Shown here piece after piece: positions 33,108-46,595 of a DNA stretch of 64,000 nt; position 1 is the stretch's first letter, and each line of letters opens with the position of its first letter. A model generated the notes under the pieces. The model searched no databases. It was not told the origin of the DNA and saw nothing but the letters and a program-made list of their open reading frames with translations. The DNA comes from Apricaphanius iberus (lineage: Eukaryota; Chordata; Actinopteri; Cyprinodontiformes; Aphaniidae), in contig JAPXFQ010000075.1 in the NCBI GenBank assembly GCA_028564705.1, positions 930,001 through 994,000 of the forward strand, in the 5' to 3' direction. The translations under genes were made by a program, and so were the position numbers.

Positions 33108-35589
33108 TCCTGCAGATAAGCGCCTGCTTTTGTTCTGCACTATATACAGATTAGAAACTGTTACAAATAAAATTGCATGGTGGTAGTGCACAAATTTAAA
33201 GTGTGCAGTAAAACCCCATTGTTGGGACATAAAGCACAGGACAGTCAACACATATCAGCACACATTTCAACGCTAGTGTCTTTTGCATGCAGCCAGTTTA
33301 GCTAGCGAGCACTTTTTCCATGCCTGCCACGGAAAATGGCTTGCCCATCTCAATCTTGCACGTTGGAGCACAATCACTAAATAAAGTGTCATATAGCGCC
33401 GCAGGGACCATATGAACATATTTTACCCAGACACCCATTCATTGTTTTTCCATTTAAAAACAAGGAACTGGTTGGACGGAGAAAACAAAAAGAGCATTTT
33501 TCCTTTCTTTGCAGTTCAGTTCTTCTGCCTCAGGAAGCGAATTGGCATCGCAATGAATTCGTTATTTTCAGGTTTTGTGAGGTGCAGAGTACAAAAAAGT
33601 TACTAAAAAGTAAACGCTATTTTAAGTTTATACTCAGTTAAATTTCAAAACTTTTATTTAAAATTTGTGGTACAAAAAAGTTACTTTTGCACAGACAGTT
33701 TAGAAAACTGTAGAATCCCATAAAAAATGAAAACATGACATCGAGCTGAGGAACCAGCTGACCACAAAACTTACATCGTTCTGCTGCCCTAAGAAAATGA
33801 AGTGAAGAAGCCATATTTAAGTGCTGCTCTGTCTTCAACTCAATAGAAGGGACATTGTTTTATATAATGCAGTGTTGACTGGATTCAATCATAAAAACTG
33901 AACTCAAAGCATACAGAAACATAAGCCCTAACATTATGGTTGCCTAAATATCAGATGTATCATGCTGCAAACCAAATCAAAGTCTAGCAATGTTCTTTTT
34001 AAACATTTTGGTGAAGAAATGCAATTCTTCATTTCACTACATACAAGTATGTTGGTCAATCCTAAATACTGTTGAAACATGCTAAAGCTAGTAAGTAATG
34101 TGATCCAAAAGATAAACTATCATTACGTTTTAACCGTTTTAACTTTGTAAATTAGCTTCATTATTTGTGTATGAGATTGGACAAGGTTTTCCAGAAAATG
34201 TCCCTTTGGTTTTCCGTAATTGTTGTTATGGTAGCATCATGCTGTTGCTGCAGATTTGTCAACTGCAAATCTGTGATGAAAATCTTGGCTTCCTCTTCTG
34301 GCTTGATTATCTGGTGATTTTAAAAGTCAATGGGGGACACTGATTAAACATTAAGCATGTTCAAGGAACAAGTTTCAGATCATTTTGAGCTTTGAAAACT
34401 ATTGCAGAACTGTTGAAGTAGCCATCCGAATGTTGTCACAATGTAGTCATTAAGTAATGGACATGATCAGCAAAAGTACTCAAGTAGGCGTTGGTGTTTA
34501 AGCAATGCTACTAAGAACCCAAAAGTGTGCCACTTCAGGTTAGGGTATTTTGAGCAGCTCTTTTCTGTAATCTCTTTGCTCGCTCCTCTCAGCCGCCGTG
34601 TCTCCACACACAATCGGCTCTCTTAACTAATCAGGTGCAGACATTGTTCCAGCAGAAAGTAGCATCACTGATCAGAGTAAAAGCAGCAGCAGCAGAAAAA
34701 CAGCATTTTCTTTGCATTTCCCTATTCAGGTTATCTGTTGGTTCCTACAGTGGCCTTGAAAATGACCCTGTCGGCCTGGTGTGATGACGTGCAAACATGC
34801 GGGTATCGGGATGTTCCATTGTAATTACGCTGAAGTTCCGATAGTGGAAACGCACCTACTACTACAAACTACCAGTAGGCTGAACCTTTGAAAAAAGGGA
34901 GAATCAGTGCTTTTCCATCTGTCGTTTTGAGAATTTAATAGAGCTTGTTGATCAATAAGGAACAGCAGTTTTGCCTAGGCGCTTTATCCCAACCCACCCA
35001 GACAAGAACATCATATGGTATTACCCTATCACTTCTTATTTTCACTAGCTTTACTCTACTCTCTCTCTCCATACCAGTCCTCCATGCCTGCTTGCAGAGA
35101 ACTGGTTTACATTGGGAAGATTGTAATCAGGTCTTCAGGGTCAGTCCAATCTTTGTAGAGGGATGATGTGCTGACATATGTCTATATAGTCCATCCTGCT
35201 AGGACATTGTGTTTGTTGACATTGTGTTATTCCCCTTTAACTGTTTACTAATGCTATAACAGCCAATAGAGTCATTCCATGAATTATTGGCATTACACAT
35301 CTCAAACCAGTTTGCCAATTCCTCTATGGCTTGTTGTGCGAAGTCTGCATTTTTGTCCCACACAAGTGTTCTTTATTCCTCTGTCTTTTTTCTTTATTGA
35401 AACGTTTATGGTAAGCATGAAAGACAGATGTGTGAGAAATTACTAGTAGATAAACAGGTTGTGAAATACTCAATCCATACTACGTTTAAAGTCACTTCAA
35501 TCCTCTTACTTTCTCAATTTTTTTTTTTTTTTTTTTCATCCCACGATTTTTTTCCCATTATTATCACCCCAGTGTTCCTACCTAAGTAC
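33108..35589. other. Intronic sequence, little recognised
   Basis: A run of 19 T at 35518-35536 is the only clear simple feature. No exon or mobile element could be named. Confidence 0.55.
35518..35536 (+). repeat. Poly(T) run
   Basis: Nineteen consecutive T. It lies about 320 bp left of the minus-strand SINE body and could be a retroposon poly(A) tail on the minus strand, but that link is not established. Confidence 0.85.
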
Positions 35590-36042
35590 AGTCCTGGGCA
35601 TTGCCTTCCCTCTGCTGACCGTAGGAGGGCCCCGCACTGAGCTCAAGCCTCCTTCCTACTTGAGGAGTGAACAGGCCCATTTTGTCACCCGAGGGGGTGG
35701 GGTTCCCCCAGCTGGACGTAGCGTGTGGAAGGATCACACTATTCCAGCTGGATCCTCTCCAACCCCTCAGGCGCCTCGGTCAGCCAGGAGGGGGCAGTAT
35801 ATAGCCCAGAACTGATACATGTTTTTGTGGGAGTAGCTCACATTAACTACTCAAGTGAACACGGGGAGAACATGCAAACTCCACACAGAAAGGCCCTTTT
35901 GCCAACCCCACCCAGGGTGTGGGTGCTGATGATATGGAGGATCAAACACACCCTCAGCACCCACAGCGTCCCCGGCAGGAATCGAATCCAGGACCTTCTA
36001 GCTGTGAGGTGAGCTGTGCTACCAGCTGCACCACCGTGCTCC
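35590..36042 (-). mobile_element. tRNA-derived SINE (DANA/HE1-like), minus strand
   Basis: Read on the minus strand from 36042: GGGAGCACGGTGGTGCAGCT (A-box region), then CCTCACAGCTAGAAGGTCCT, then GGATTCGATTCC (B box). Further on comes TGTGTGGAGTTTGCATGTTC followed by TCCCCGTGTT. This layout is the standard head of fish tRNA-derived SINEs. The portion 35590-35850 is GC-richer and may be the body or an unrelated neighbour. It is not a tRNA gene. Confidence 0.85.
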
Positions 36043-39000
36043 CATTTACTTTCTCATTCTAAGGTTCAGTTTAAACTTTATCCTATCTAGATGCAAAGCA
36101 GGAATAACATACTTTAGGGTAGAAAAAAAATTCTAATTAGGTGTACCTAACGAAGTTGCCAGTGAGTGTATATTCAAAAAAATTTCTTCAGTTTAAATGT
36201 CAAACTATTTCCCCGTGCAGACTAAACTCCTTGAGAAGGTACTGAGGTTTGACTCAGAGCTCGCAGGAGGCAACAGTGGTGACACTGCCATGTGTGGGGG
36301 GATCTTCTATCGTCCCCATCCACTGTCTCTCCTGACACATGAAAGCATTATGGGTACATCAGTGGAAGACCATCACAGCGTGGGCAACGCCTTTGCTTTG
36401 TAGACACAGGAGAGAGGGGGACAAGCTTTTCAGAAGCTGCGCTGATGTAAGCCTTCTTTAATTATTTAGCCGTAAAATATTAAAGCAGCGAGACTCGGGA
36501 GGTGGGGGGCTACGTCAAGTATTTCAGTCTCCAGTGGGAGTGCCCGCCATTAATAAACAAAGTGTCCTATATTATGCATGACGGATGCTTTGAAAATCCA
36601 CCACCTATTTTACTTTACCCAACCCAGATGGGTTTTTCGGAAGCAGAAGAAAACACTGGCAGGAGCAACATTATGAATGTATCCCACCACCCACTCCTTA
36701 TCCCTCGGCTAACATTCCCTGCCACCCACCTTAGATCTGAAGTGGTTGTTGAATGTGCTGTTTCCAAATTAAGCTCATGCAGGAGCTTAAGATTACTACA
36801 CAATGCATTGTTCTGTTTATTAAACTTAAATAAGAACATGTTTCCTGCGAATATGAAGCAGTAAAAACTGTTATCTTCCCCAACACACGTTGCATGCTTG
36901 GTGAAATCTTTAACAAATTATGGAACATTTTCCAAGATATGATTGAAACATGACACAGTGCTTTTATCTGCAGATAAACTTTGAAAGCCAGGGATAATAT
37001 CTGAAATAGAATTATGAAATACAAAGTATTAATGTGTCATTTCCTCACACTTAGAGGTACCAGCACTCTTCCATAAGAACATTCCTGTCTAGTTTCTTTC
37101 CATTTTAAAAGAGCACATAATGGGTCATTTTACTTTCAACATGTCACTAGTGCTGCTAATATAGTTGTTGTTTTTTGTTTGAGTTTCCACTGAATGTCAT
37201 TCAGAAAGCTTTCCATTGTTGTTTTGCTTTCAAATATTTAAATGCAATTTCCTCTAGTAAGAACTCTTGCAGGAAGCAAGCAGAGAAATTTCTTCCTCAG
37301 CTTTTGTTTATTTTTCCTCCCCATCTGATTGACAGAAGAAGCTACCCATGGGATTAAGACAGTATATGAATTTTATTTTTAAAAATTTAATATGTTTTAA
37401 CGCTAATCTTCAGGACTTCAGATTTGTTGGTGTAATTATACTCTGAAGAGGCATTTTTGTCATCAAAAAGTACTAGGATGCATAGGGGAAAAATGTGATT
37501 TACTGCTTCAGCAGAGGCTTGAATTTTCTCAGTTTGAAGTTCTGTGTCAGGACGTGAAAATGAAGGTTTACTCAAGGAGCTTGACAGACAGAAACCTCCA
37601 GCTGCTCGTGTTCCTATTTCGTATTATAAAAATCCACATGCACACATATGCAAACACCCCCTCATGTTCTGCTAGCGGAAAGAAACTTCACACAGCGCAA
37701 GCAAACTTCAGAGATCGCATCTTTGTCTGACACATCTGTGTCAGGCCTTTGATGACTGACAGACCTAGCATCCATCATCATCACCCCCCTCCCGTTAGTA
37801 CCATTAAGGTGCCTAAAAGTCATCCCTGTGTGCAGCATCTGTGCCCCAAACAGGAGGGATGGGACACATGCTGTGGTGTCAGGTGGAAATGAACTAAGTG
37901 AAGCAAAGAAATATCTTGCAAAGCAGGAGGGTGGCTGAAGAATGTTTGGTTGGAAATTTGGGTAGAGGGAGATCTGCAGAGAGTGGAGGTATGGAGTGTT
38001 TGATACCCCAGCCTCCATCCTCCAGCATGCAGGAGCCTTGACACACTTATAGTTCCTCCCTAGGGCCTTTGGGATGCTATAGCAATGAAGATAGCCCCAC
38101 TGGAGCAGAAATGGAGATAGCCTCACTGCCACTACTTTCCCTTTTGTACTGTTCCACTTCGTACTGCTGCCATCTTATCCCATGCCATCAGTCATTTCAC
38201 CATGGAAATGGGTTATTCAGAAGTGCATCCAGGTGACTGTCCCATTTGGGGCTTCTTTAAAGCTGCCCCATACCTCTCAGCTGCAGAGTTATAAAACCAT
38301 TGCCTTACACTCCACTGCTTTTTTGGGCTAACAACATTTAGATGGATTGTTCTTACATATTTTTAGCTACCTTTCAGCTTTACACTGTTTGTTTGATCCA
38401 CTTAGGGTCGATATCATACCCTAAACCACCACAGAGGGTTTGAAGGTGTAGATTATGCTTCATTTGGCGTTATCTGTTGCTCAGGGTCCATTTCGTATCA
38501 GGTGTGCAGTTGTTCCCGAAGAACCAGTTAAGGTCAATATCTGCTCACAGGGAGTCAAGTGAAAGCAATAACTCAAACTGGCTGTAAACGTGATTGATTA
38601 CGGTGGAGAAAAGTGCAAGTGGATCATTCATAACGGTGGTGGCACAGTGAAGGCCCATCCACCATCATCCTGGACTCACAGAGTGAAAGAAGCCTGTTAT
38701 CTGTCTGCGATGATAACTGTAATGTGGGAAACCAAGTGGCTTATCCCACGGCCTGTGGTAAGACAAATCACTCGGTTGCCCGTCCTCCACAATTTCATCC
38801 TTTCAACATGCTCTCCTTTTTCTCCTCTTCCACTTGTTGGCTGATGTTTCCTCATTGGGCAGATTATTGACCACCAATGGCCACTGTACGTGGGTGAGCT
38901 AAGAGTCTGGCGTCGAGGTTAGAAACAGATTGTTTCACCCAAAATATCCTACTTAAAATTGCAAAGCAATGTGTAGAATTTCTTCCTGACAAATATTACC

Positions 39001-40169
39001 AGGAGGAACATGATATTTCATCTCCTTATTTGTTTGTGCCGGAGGACTAAATGGTCCATTATCCAAATAAATTTGATCTGACACCTAACACATGTCCTAA
39101 ATACGGAGAATTCCCGCCTAATTTGACACCAGACTAAACTGAACCTCTTAAAGTGTCCTCAGTTAAACCAGTTTATCATCTCTGCTGAAAACATGAAGCT
39201 TTCATGATTGCACAAATCTGTCTTCCTCCAAATTATTCAGTCAGGATAATCATAACTGCTGTCCTCTGTACAAATGGTCTTGTCCTATTTGGGGTTTATT
39301 GATGGCCACCCCGTAATCTGAGGTCGGTTATAGTTAACTGTCTCCCTATCTGCAATGGGGAAGCATTGGTGTGTCAAAAATATTCCTTGGTTGTTTATGT
39401 TTTCAGACTAGATTGCTTCTGTATTGATAAAATTACAGGTCTGCTTGTATTACAGTAACTAAAACAAGCCCCCCCCTCAGTTTTAAATTACAGATGCAGA
39501 CAAATTCAGTTAGAACAGATAAGGCAAAGCTGCAGAGGTTACATTACATTTAAGACTTTACACAGATGTGCAGATAGAGAGCTCAGCCTGTTTAGAGGTG
39601 GTTGCTAGAAAGTAATTAAAGCTGCATCTAGGCGCTGCTAAACAAACAAGCCCCACCTGGAGAAATTTCTCAACCACAAGAGATTTCATACCAGAACCTT
39701 GATTTGTTTGCATGTCCGCTTGCTCCTGATTAACATTCTTCGCTGTCCTAAAATACAATACTGTTTTCTTTCCCCTCGCTTTCTTTTATTGAGAGCCGCA
39801 TAATGTTGTGTTTGCACTGGTTGGTCATGGTGATATGTAGTCACTGTTTGCTTGGCTCTATTCTGAGGTGCAGTTCTGAGCACTGCACTTGACTTGAATC
39901 ATTTCCACCGCTGAGAGCCTGCTCTCAACCTGTCAGTCAACTGTCTTGCTTTGTCAGTGTCCTCCCTCCACTCATTGCCTTCCTGGATTTGCTCTGTGGT
40001 TTCACCTGCAGTGCAGATAGACATAAAGCTGTCCCGGTATTGATTGAACTTCCATCTCAGGGAAAGGTTCAAGGATCAAAAGGCAAGAGCTATTGGGCAG
40101 TCGTCATCAAGATTCACATTTGTCTCTTTGTTTTGCATTCTTATTTTCCACTTACTGGCTTTGACCAAC
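36043..40169. other. Intronic sequence, nothing recognised
   Basis: A 156-codon frame on the minus strand at 37662-38132 has no recognisable domain and is probably chance. No repeat ends are visible. Confidence 0.55.
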
Positions 40170-40620
40170 TAATTCCAAGGTGCATTCACACCAGCCCTCT
40201 TTCGTCCACTTTAATTAAATGTAATTAATATTCCCCAAAATATCTAGTTTGTATGTGGAGGTGTGAATGTACAATCAAACTCTAAAGCACACCAAAAAGA
40301 TGCAACTCTGGTCCGCTTTAAATATAGGTCTCTGCTCAGCTAAAATGGACTCCAGTGCCAAGCGGGGCGATTCTGCTCCAAAAGCAGGAAGTGGAATAAA
40401 ATACAGGGCTTTCTGGGTAAATACAGCCAAAAAATATATAGAGAAAAAGCTCTACCTCGCCAGAAAGACGTTACAAACCTAATTGCTGCTTCTAGACCGC
40501 CTTTTTTTTTTTCTTGGTACCATTGTTGAAGATGATTTCCATCCTTTAACATTTCCGTAAAGATGTGGCGTTCCAGGGTAATTTTAGCAAGAGATGTCAG
40601 TAATTCACACAAGCGATGGG
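40170..40620. mobile_element. Possible non-autonomous DNA element (CATTCACACC type)
   Basis: GGTGCATTCACACCAGCCCT at the left and GTGTGAATGTACAATCAAAC inside resemble a family of fish short elements built from CATTCACACC and GTGTGAATG blocks. The right end is not identified. Confidence 0.35.
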
Positions 40621-42699
40621 TGGTGGCGTTAAGAGAGTATGAATGCCATATTTTATCAGTCTAATATGAGTCATTTCATTTGTGAAAAAATAACTGCAGC
40701 TCATGCAAACATAAGCAATGCTTTGCAAAAAATGGCCTTGGACTTGAAGTTAACTTGAGTGTTTTGAGGCTTTATACGTTAAACACAGCACTCAACTTAA
40801 TTTGGAAATGACATATAGTACCTTTTTTGTAAATTAAGTCCTTGTCTCGCTAATCCTGCTCTTATCAAGTTAATTGCAACGTGTCATTTTAGCCAGCAGA
40901 AATGTTTGTTCTGTGGTGTCAAAACTGAGGAGCAATTACAACTCCAGCGGGGCATGCCGGGCATTTGCCTCTTCATATTACTTTATGACTCACACATAGT
41001 ACTATTTATTTTCGTATAGTAATTATGGAATGGATGATGTTCGTCAGTAATTTAAAGTATGCTTTTCTATTTGTCCCAATGCAAAAAATAGCAGCAGGTG
41101 TCCTAGCTACACTGCGTCCATGTGTGTCAAACAAAAGGCGTTTATAGATGAAAGGACAAGAGCAGAGTGCAGATTGATAAATGCAGCCAGAAAGGGAGAA
41201 CAGGTGAGAGATGGAGCGTTATTTTTTTCCCCTTCCCCTTCCCCTTTTTTATTTTTATTTTTTTTTCCTCAGTAACGGGAGGTGACCTCTAGCTCGGCGA
41301 TATGAAGAGAATGTCACGCAACATTACCGTTCCCTTCGCCCCAGACGCAGATGAGTTTTTATTTTTTGTGCCATGCAGTAGGGAGAAAACAATTCTTTCC
41401 ACGTTGATTAATGTCTGTTATGTGAGCGGGCAGTAGACAAAGAGGCAGTAAAGGAAAGATTGGTATCCCTTTCTCCATTCCCTCTGATCTGCCACATACA
41501 TTTATCAGACCTGTGCAGAGGGGGACTGCAGTATCCAGAGCTTTCTTTCCCAGCAAGTCAACTATAATCTTTTTTTCACTTGTTGGCTGACCTCCCTGCT
41601 GAAAGGGCTACTATACAAAACTTGTACTATACGCTTTTTTTAATGTATGACATAAATATTCAGGTAGAACTCTTTGATAGCAACCATAGCTTCTTGAAAG
41701 TATTTGCAATTATTGTTGAGAACTTCAAAGAAGTGATCTTATGACTTATTAAGGCACAATTTACATTTCTGTTGTCTGTCTTTACCCACTTGGAGGTTGG
41801 GGCCAAGTCCCTTCCTGGATAATGTAGAAACAGTAACCACGGATAGCAGTCACTGGCAGGGAGACATGATTTAACACAGAAGTCACATGTTTAATTAAAA
41901 ATTGTAAAGGGTGCCTTGTATACAGTGGAGAATCATCAAGGAAAATGGAATACCACAACTACGATCACCTGCTTCTTCTTTCCTACAATTAACTTTCTTA
42001 TGTAGGCGTTATTTGTCCGCAAGGCCTAATGTCTAGGCCTCTCTTCCTCATCTCCTCACACAGCCCTTGACTTTCACCTCTCCATCCTCCAGTGGGGGTC
42101 TCATTGTGAAATGGCATCCAGTTTCACTTTTAGGCTGAGCACACCAAAGCTCCAAAAGCACAGCTCAACCACCAATTACTTAGTAGAGAGTCCTCCCCTC
42201 TGACTTCTGAAGCGAGCCTGGCGGCTAGCCTCAGGGGAGAGCCACAATCTGTTAAAGTGTGTCTATTAGTTTGGTGTTCCTTCATCAATATCTTTATACC
42301 ACTCTTACTCTGGCACTCCACAAATCCAGTTTGACATTGGAAGCGCTACCTGGGCCAAATCCCCGAAAAACTAGATTAAAATTCAACTGGGATTATAGGG
42401 TTTGTCAATCCCCTCCACCATGTTAAAGTGAAGATTCAGTGGTGGATCCTCAAACAAAAAAAAGAGAGACTGCTCCTTCCTGAAGTTTGGAATTATACTT
42501 TTCTCAAACATCTCAGTTTCCTATGACGTGTTATGGGGCGGTAGGATTGCATAGGATACAGGACCTTAACATCAGTTATGGGGTGCTAGCCTGGTCTTTA
42601 ATGGTGAACTGCAAAGCTTTTTAGCTACATTTCAATACTCCCCTATGGTCATTATAGATTGATCTTGGACAAAAGAGAATGATCCTGGTTATAAGTGAT
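40621..42699. other. Intronic sequence with a pyrimidine tract
   Basis: The T/C-only tract at 41220-41270 (repeated CCCCTT units then T runs) is the only notable feature. Confidence 0.55.
41220..41270 (+). repeat. Polypyrimidine tract with CCCCTT units
   Basis: About 50 bases almost entirely of C and T, including three CCCCTT units. Confidence 0.85.
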
Positions 42700-42870
42700 G
42701 GTTCAGGCATCTGAATCAAGATGTCTTCTGGGTGTCCGCTATTTTCTGAGCATGCTGCAGTGTGAAAAGACTCCAGGCCTTGCAGGAGGGTATATATGTT
42801 AACATCTCATTTGACAACACCTTAGGAGTCCCCCAAAAGATCTGGAGGAATTACTGAGGGAAGGAATTTT
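42700..42870 (+). mobile_element. LINE C-terminal remnant
   Basis: ACTCCAGGCCTTGCAGGAGG, then ACACCTTAGGAGTCCCCCAA and GATCTGGAGGAATTACTGAG, follow the layout of the conserved tail of a fish LINE polyprotein (W-RYISHLAWERLGVP-EELEE-A in style). Many changes have destroyed the frame. Clade uncertain. Confidence 0.45.
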
Positions 42871-44804
42871 TGGGTTTACCTCTTCGAACGTCTGTACATG
42901 TATTTGTACTCAAAACGTCCAGGACTATCATGTTGTTTTGGGATTTTCTTCCTTGTTCAGTGTTTTTATAGAGTGACATTGAACCTCCTCCTCTAAACCC
43001 AAGCTTTTCTTCCTGAGGTAAAGCATGGTCAGTATTTAATGGCACTAAATGTTAGAGCTGAGTGAGGGCTTCTGTAGTGGGAACATCTGAAAAGCTTTAG
43101 CAATTATGTTATATGAAAGGCAAGTTGTCAAAAAGCTAAGTCTCCAAACAAAAGCTGTTGATGTATTATGAAGAGAACTGAAAAAAGAGAATCATTTCAC
43201 AGAAACCTGGCCAATGGGGAACACCTGGGAGCTAAAGAAATGTAGTTACAGGTCATGGAATCATGTGCATCCGAGTCTTAAAACTGAATCCCTCAGCAAG
43301 ATAAGCAGTTGTGAAGTACTCATCGCACTGTTTTTGTACATGAACATCCCTCAAAGTGCCATCTAAATACCTTTTGAAAGATATAAACTGCCAAAAGGTT
43401 TCTCGCTCTGCACAGAGTGGGAGGAAAATATGTGTGGATTGGTACATTGTGTGTGTATGTGTTGTTTTTTTGTTTTTTTCACATATTTTTTTTTGTGAGT
43501 GGGTGGAAGAAGAGCTGGCATCTGAGCATCTGGAAAGGTGACTTTCAATCTAAACAAACCGCTGAAGCAGAGGGACGATTGGCCGGAGAATATCCGCTCC
43601 TCCTTTAACCTTCTGTTATTGGGGTTTGATTATGAAACTGAGACGTGTATGCAAGGAGTGATAAGATACCTTCTTGTTCAGAAGGGAGAGAAGATAAATG
43701 CTAATCTTTAGTTGATATTTACTCTGGAATTAAGGACGTCCCACACAATAAAGAAGCACAGCACTAAGACGTGGGTTTACTGACAGGAGAATTATAGTGT
43801 TTTGGGATTCTGACAGCAGAAACTGCCATTTGAGCAGCCTTGACCCTGGCCTGAACATTGTCTTGTTTTGTACTTGATAGCTCTTGTTTTCCTGCTTTCT
43901 TTAAGATTAAATTCCTTCCTAAATATTAAAGACCTTTGGCATTCAGATTGAGTAGCTGGTTCCAAGCATTTTTACCTCATTAAAAAAGAAGCATTTTGCA
44001 CTTAATATATTTTGAACACTTTCCAAAATAAATGATTTAACATTGAAAGCAGGTACAGTGACTGGCGGTTCAGACTGTGTTCCACATTTCCATTTAGACG
44101 TTTAATTCGGTGCAGGTGTCCCAGCACGGCTGCCTATTGTCTAGTTGTTCTTCCTACCGACGAACCCACGTGTGACAGCCACTGTGGCGGGATATGAACC
44201 TGTTGTCACATGGGCTCGACATGGCTGTCAGAGTTTTCCAACGAGCAGCCGCATTTCCAGGCAGTTTTGAAAATGTACAAGAGAACGGGCACAGCTCCCG
44301 ACCTTTATGCTCACGGCTCGACGAGATAAAAGGGGGTTTGCATTGCATAATCATAGAAATATAGGAATCGTTGAGGTAAATGCCTACCTTTTTACTGCTA
44401 AACAGAATTTTTGTTCTCTTTGCCTTACTCTGAGGTTGTTTTTAGCAAATGGCTGGTAAAAGAAAAGGATAAGAAGGGATTTGATTTGTCTGAAAGAAGG
44501 AACATATAAGTGTATTTTGGAATTAATAAACATCACAACCCCGGCAGGGAGGCTATATCATATAAGGATACATATATGTGTATTTTTTATCTCAAAGCTC
44601 CCAATTAAAAACATCCCTGGATTCAGATACATTGTTTGCATACATCCAAACACTACACAGCCTGCTCTTACTTTCTTCACCCAAGTGATCCTCTGCAGTG
44701 TTTGACAAGGAAGTTATGAAAAATGATGTGTACGACTCAGCTTAATGTTTTCAAATTTCTGGCATAGAATACATGCCTGCTGACACGTTCAAACAAATTT
44801 ACAC
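42871..44804. other. Intronic sequence, nothing recognised
   Basis: Only chance frames and short T-rich tracts (43470-43495) are seen. Confidence 0.55.
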
Positions 44805-45345
44805 TGCCTGGCAAAACTACCCATACCTCTTTAAATATTATTATTACAGTCACAAACTTTGATGTATTTTATTGCGGTTTTATAAATACACCGAAACATA
44901 ATAATGCATAATTGGTGCAGAGACTAAATGATTTGCCCATTTCTTTTTTTTTTTAATAGCCCAAACTCGGAGTGTCTAGGAGCATCAATTTCTAAGTCTT
45001 GTCACAGTTTGTCATGGATTTGTTGGATTTAGGTCCAGGCTTTCACTGGACCAATCTGACACATTAATATGTTTGGATGTACACCAGATGCATAGTAGAA
45101 CACTATAGTTTAACTGCAGGCTGAGGAGGTAATTTAGCCATTGGACTTTTGTGTGTTGGACCAAAGACACAAATAAAGGTTGAAGGACACCCAAGGACTG
45201 GACTTTGACACCACTGGTCAAAACCCTTCAACTTAGACTGCATGTTTCAGGTCAATGTTGAACCAGAAGTATAACCCGTGCCCCAGTCTCAGGTCTTTTG
45301 GAGCTTCTACCATGTTTTCCTTTTGATTTGGCTTTCATCAAGCTC
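44805..45345 (-). mobile_element. Third Tc1-like element, fragment
   Basis: GCCTGGCAAAACTACCCATA near 44809 resembles a Tc1 terminus. It is followed by GTCACAAACTTTGATGTATT and TTATTGCGGTTTTATA. Further on are GTTGGATTTAGGTCCAGGCT, then TTCACTGGACCAATCTGACA and CCCCAGTCTCAGGTCTTTTG, which are standard blocks of the minus-strand transposase of the common fish Tc1 group (same family as 31809-33107). The C-terminal half of the element is not visible to the right. Confidence 0.65.
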
Positions 45346-46229
45346 TAGTGCCCCCTGGTTGGCTTCTGGGAAACTCTAAATGGGCCTTTTTCTTTCTTTC
45401 CAGTGTTCCAAGAAGGACAGATTAATCAAATTAACGTCTAAAAACTCTAATTTCCAAAGATTCTACCCTGAACACTGGATCTCTGCAGCTCATCCACAGA
45501 TACAAAAACAATGTTTGCTGTTTTTTTTCCTGATTTAGGCTATTATGAACCAACTTGCTGTTTGTACCTTCAATGTGTCAATCTGTGAAAAGGTTTCAGG
45601 GTATGACTTCTTTTGCAAGGTACTATGGATGTTGTGTTGTATTTGTAACCTATTGGCTGACTCATCGCTTGGCTCTTGGGGTAACTTTGGTCGGCCAGCA
45701 ACTCCTGGGAAGGTTCAGTATATTTACATGTTTTTTTTGGTGGATAATGACTGTCACTGTGGTTCATTGGATTTCTAAAGTGTTATAAATGGCTTCAAAA
45801 CCTTTTTTCAATTGTTGAATTAATTTGGATCTCAGCATGAAAATTTCTCCAATGTCGATGAATCGTCTTTGTCCAATATGGGCGTGTCACCTTGCATCAT
45901 CACACTCCTGCCAAAAGCTGCCAAAAGCTGTTTGGCATAGGATTCAGCAAGTTTTTCCTTGGTACAACGTACATACTCAACCCACACATGTATTTACCTT
46001 AAAAATGTGGCTTGCTCCATTTAAAGAAACACACATTGACCCTTCCAGTGTTCCCAAGAATCAGTGTTAAAACAAAGAATTAAACTGACTGAATACAAAT
46101 GTCCTTTCTTTCCTCACATCCAGCTTTGATTCTGCGTTAAACTCTCTGTATCTACTGCAGCACTATATGCAATCCTCTTTCTCGGTAACCTTCATACCCA
46201 ACTACTATAACTATAAGTCTGGCAGTACA
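45346..46229. other. Intronic sequence, nothing recognised
   Basis: A small direct repeat GCCAAAAGCT occurs twice at 45911-45930. Nothing else is named. Confidence 0.5.
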
Positions 46230-46595
46230 CTACCCAGGGGTCACGCTGCCACCTCCAATCATCGCACTCTCAGCTCCCCACAATGCCTTGATGCTTTCAG
46301 ACTGACCACTGTCTTCATTGATTCTTTCTGCCCTCTGACACCCTCTGCTCCATCCCCATTCCACCCCACCCCCCCGCCAGTTCTGCAGTATTCCACCATT
46401 AGTGATGAGTAGCTGGGAGGTGTTCGGGGCTACAGCTGCTGCAGCTGCTGGCGGTACAGTGGCCACTCTTAATTGGCTCCCCAGGGGCAGTCCCCATGGT
46501 GAAGTAGAGTAGGACGGTTCCAGTGGTGGCATGCCCTGCAGATCCACTGCTACAGGCTTAGCATAAACTTCACTGAACAGAATTCTCACTTGCAT
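46230..46595 (-). CDS. Unassigned minus-strand reading frame (possible retrocopied exon)
   Basis: I do not recognise this protein. The frame is 121 codons from ATG at 46595. Its first half (residues about 16-70) looks protein-like: VDLQGMPPLEPSYSTSPWG, an alanine run, then NTSQLLITNGGILQN, in the style of an activation domain of a nuclear protein. The second half is lower in complexity and G-rich. It lies antisense to nrxn2. A CTGCAG sits at each end of the protein-like part, so a spliced exon of about 46400-46545 is conceivable, but no good polypyrimidine tract is visible. It may be chance in a GC-richer patch. Confidence 0.25.
   Translation of the reverse strand: MQVRILFSEVYAKPVAVDLQGMPPLEPSYSTSPWGLPLGSQLRVATVPPAAAAAVAPNTSQLLITNGGILQNWRGGGVEWGWSRGCQRAERINEDSGQSESIKALWGAESAMIGGGSVTPG

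Noticed and set aside
35725..36012. 95-codon frame on the + strand
   Set aside because: It is the antisense translation of a minus-strand SINE.
35960..36042. tRNA gene on the minus strand
   Set aside because: Same reasoning: it is the tRNA-related head of a SINE followed by the standard SINE body.
37662..38132. 156-codon frame on the minus strand
   Set aside because: No motif, no family resemblance, and another overlapping frame on the same strand. Length alone is not enough in 64 kb.
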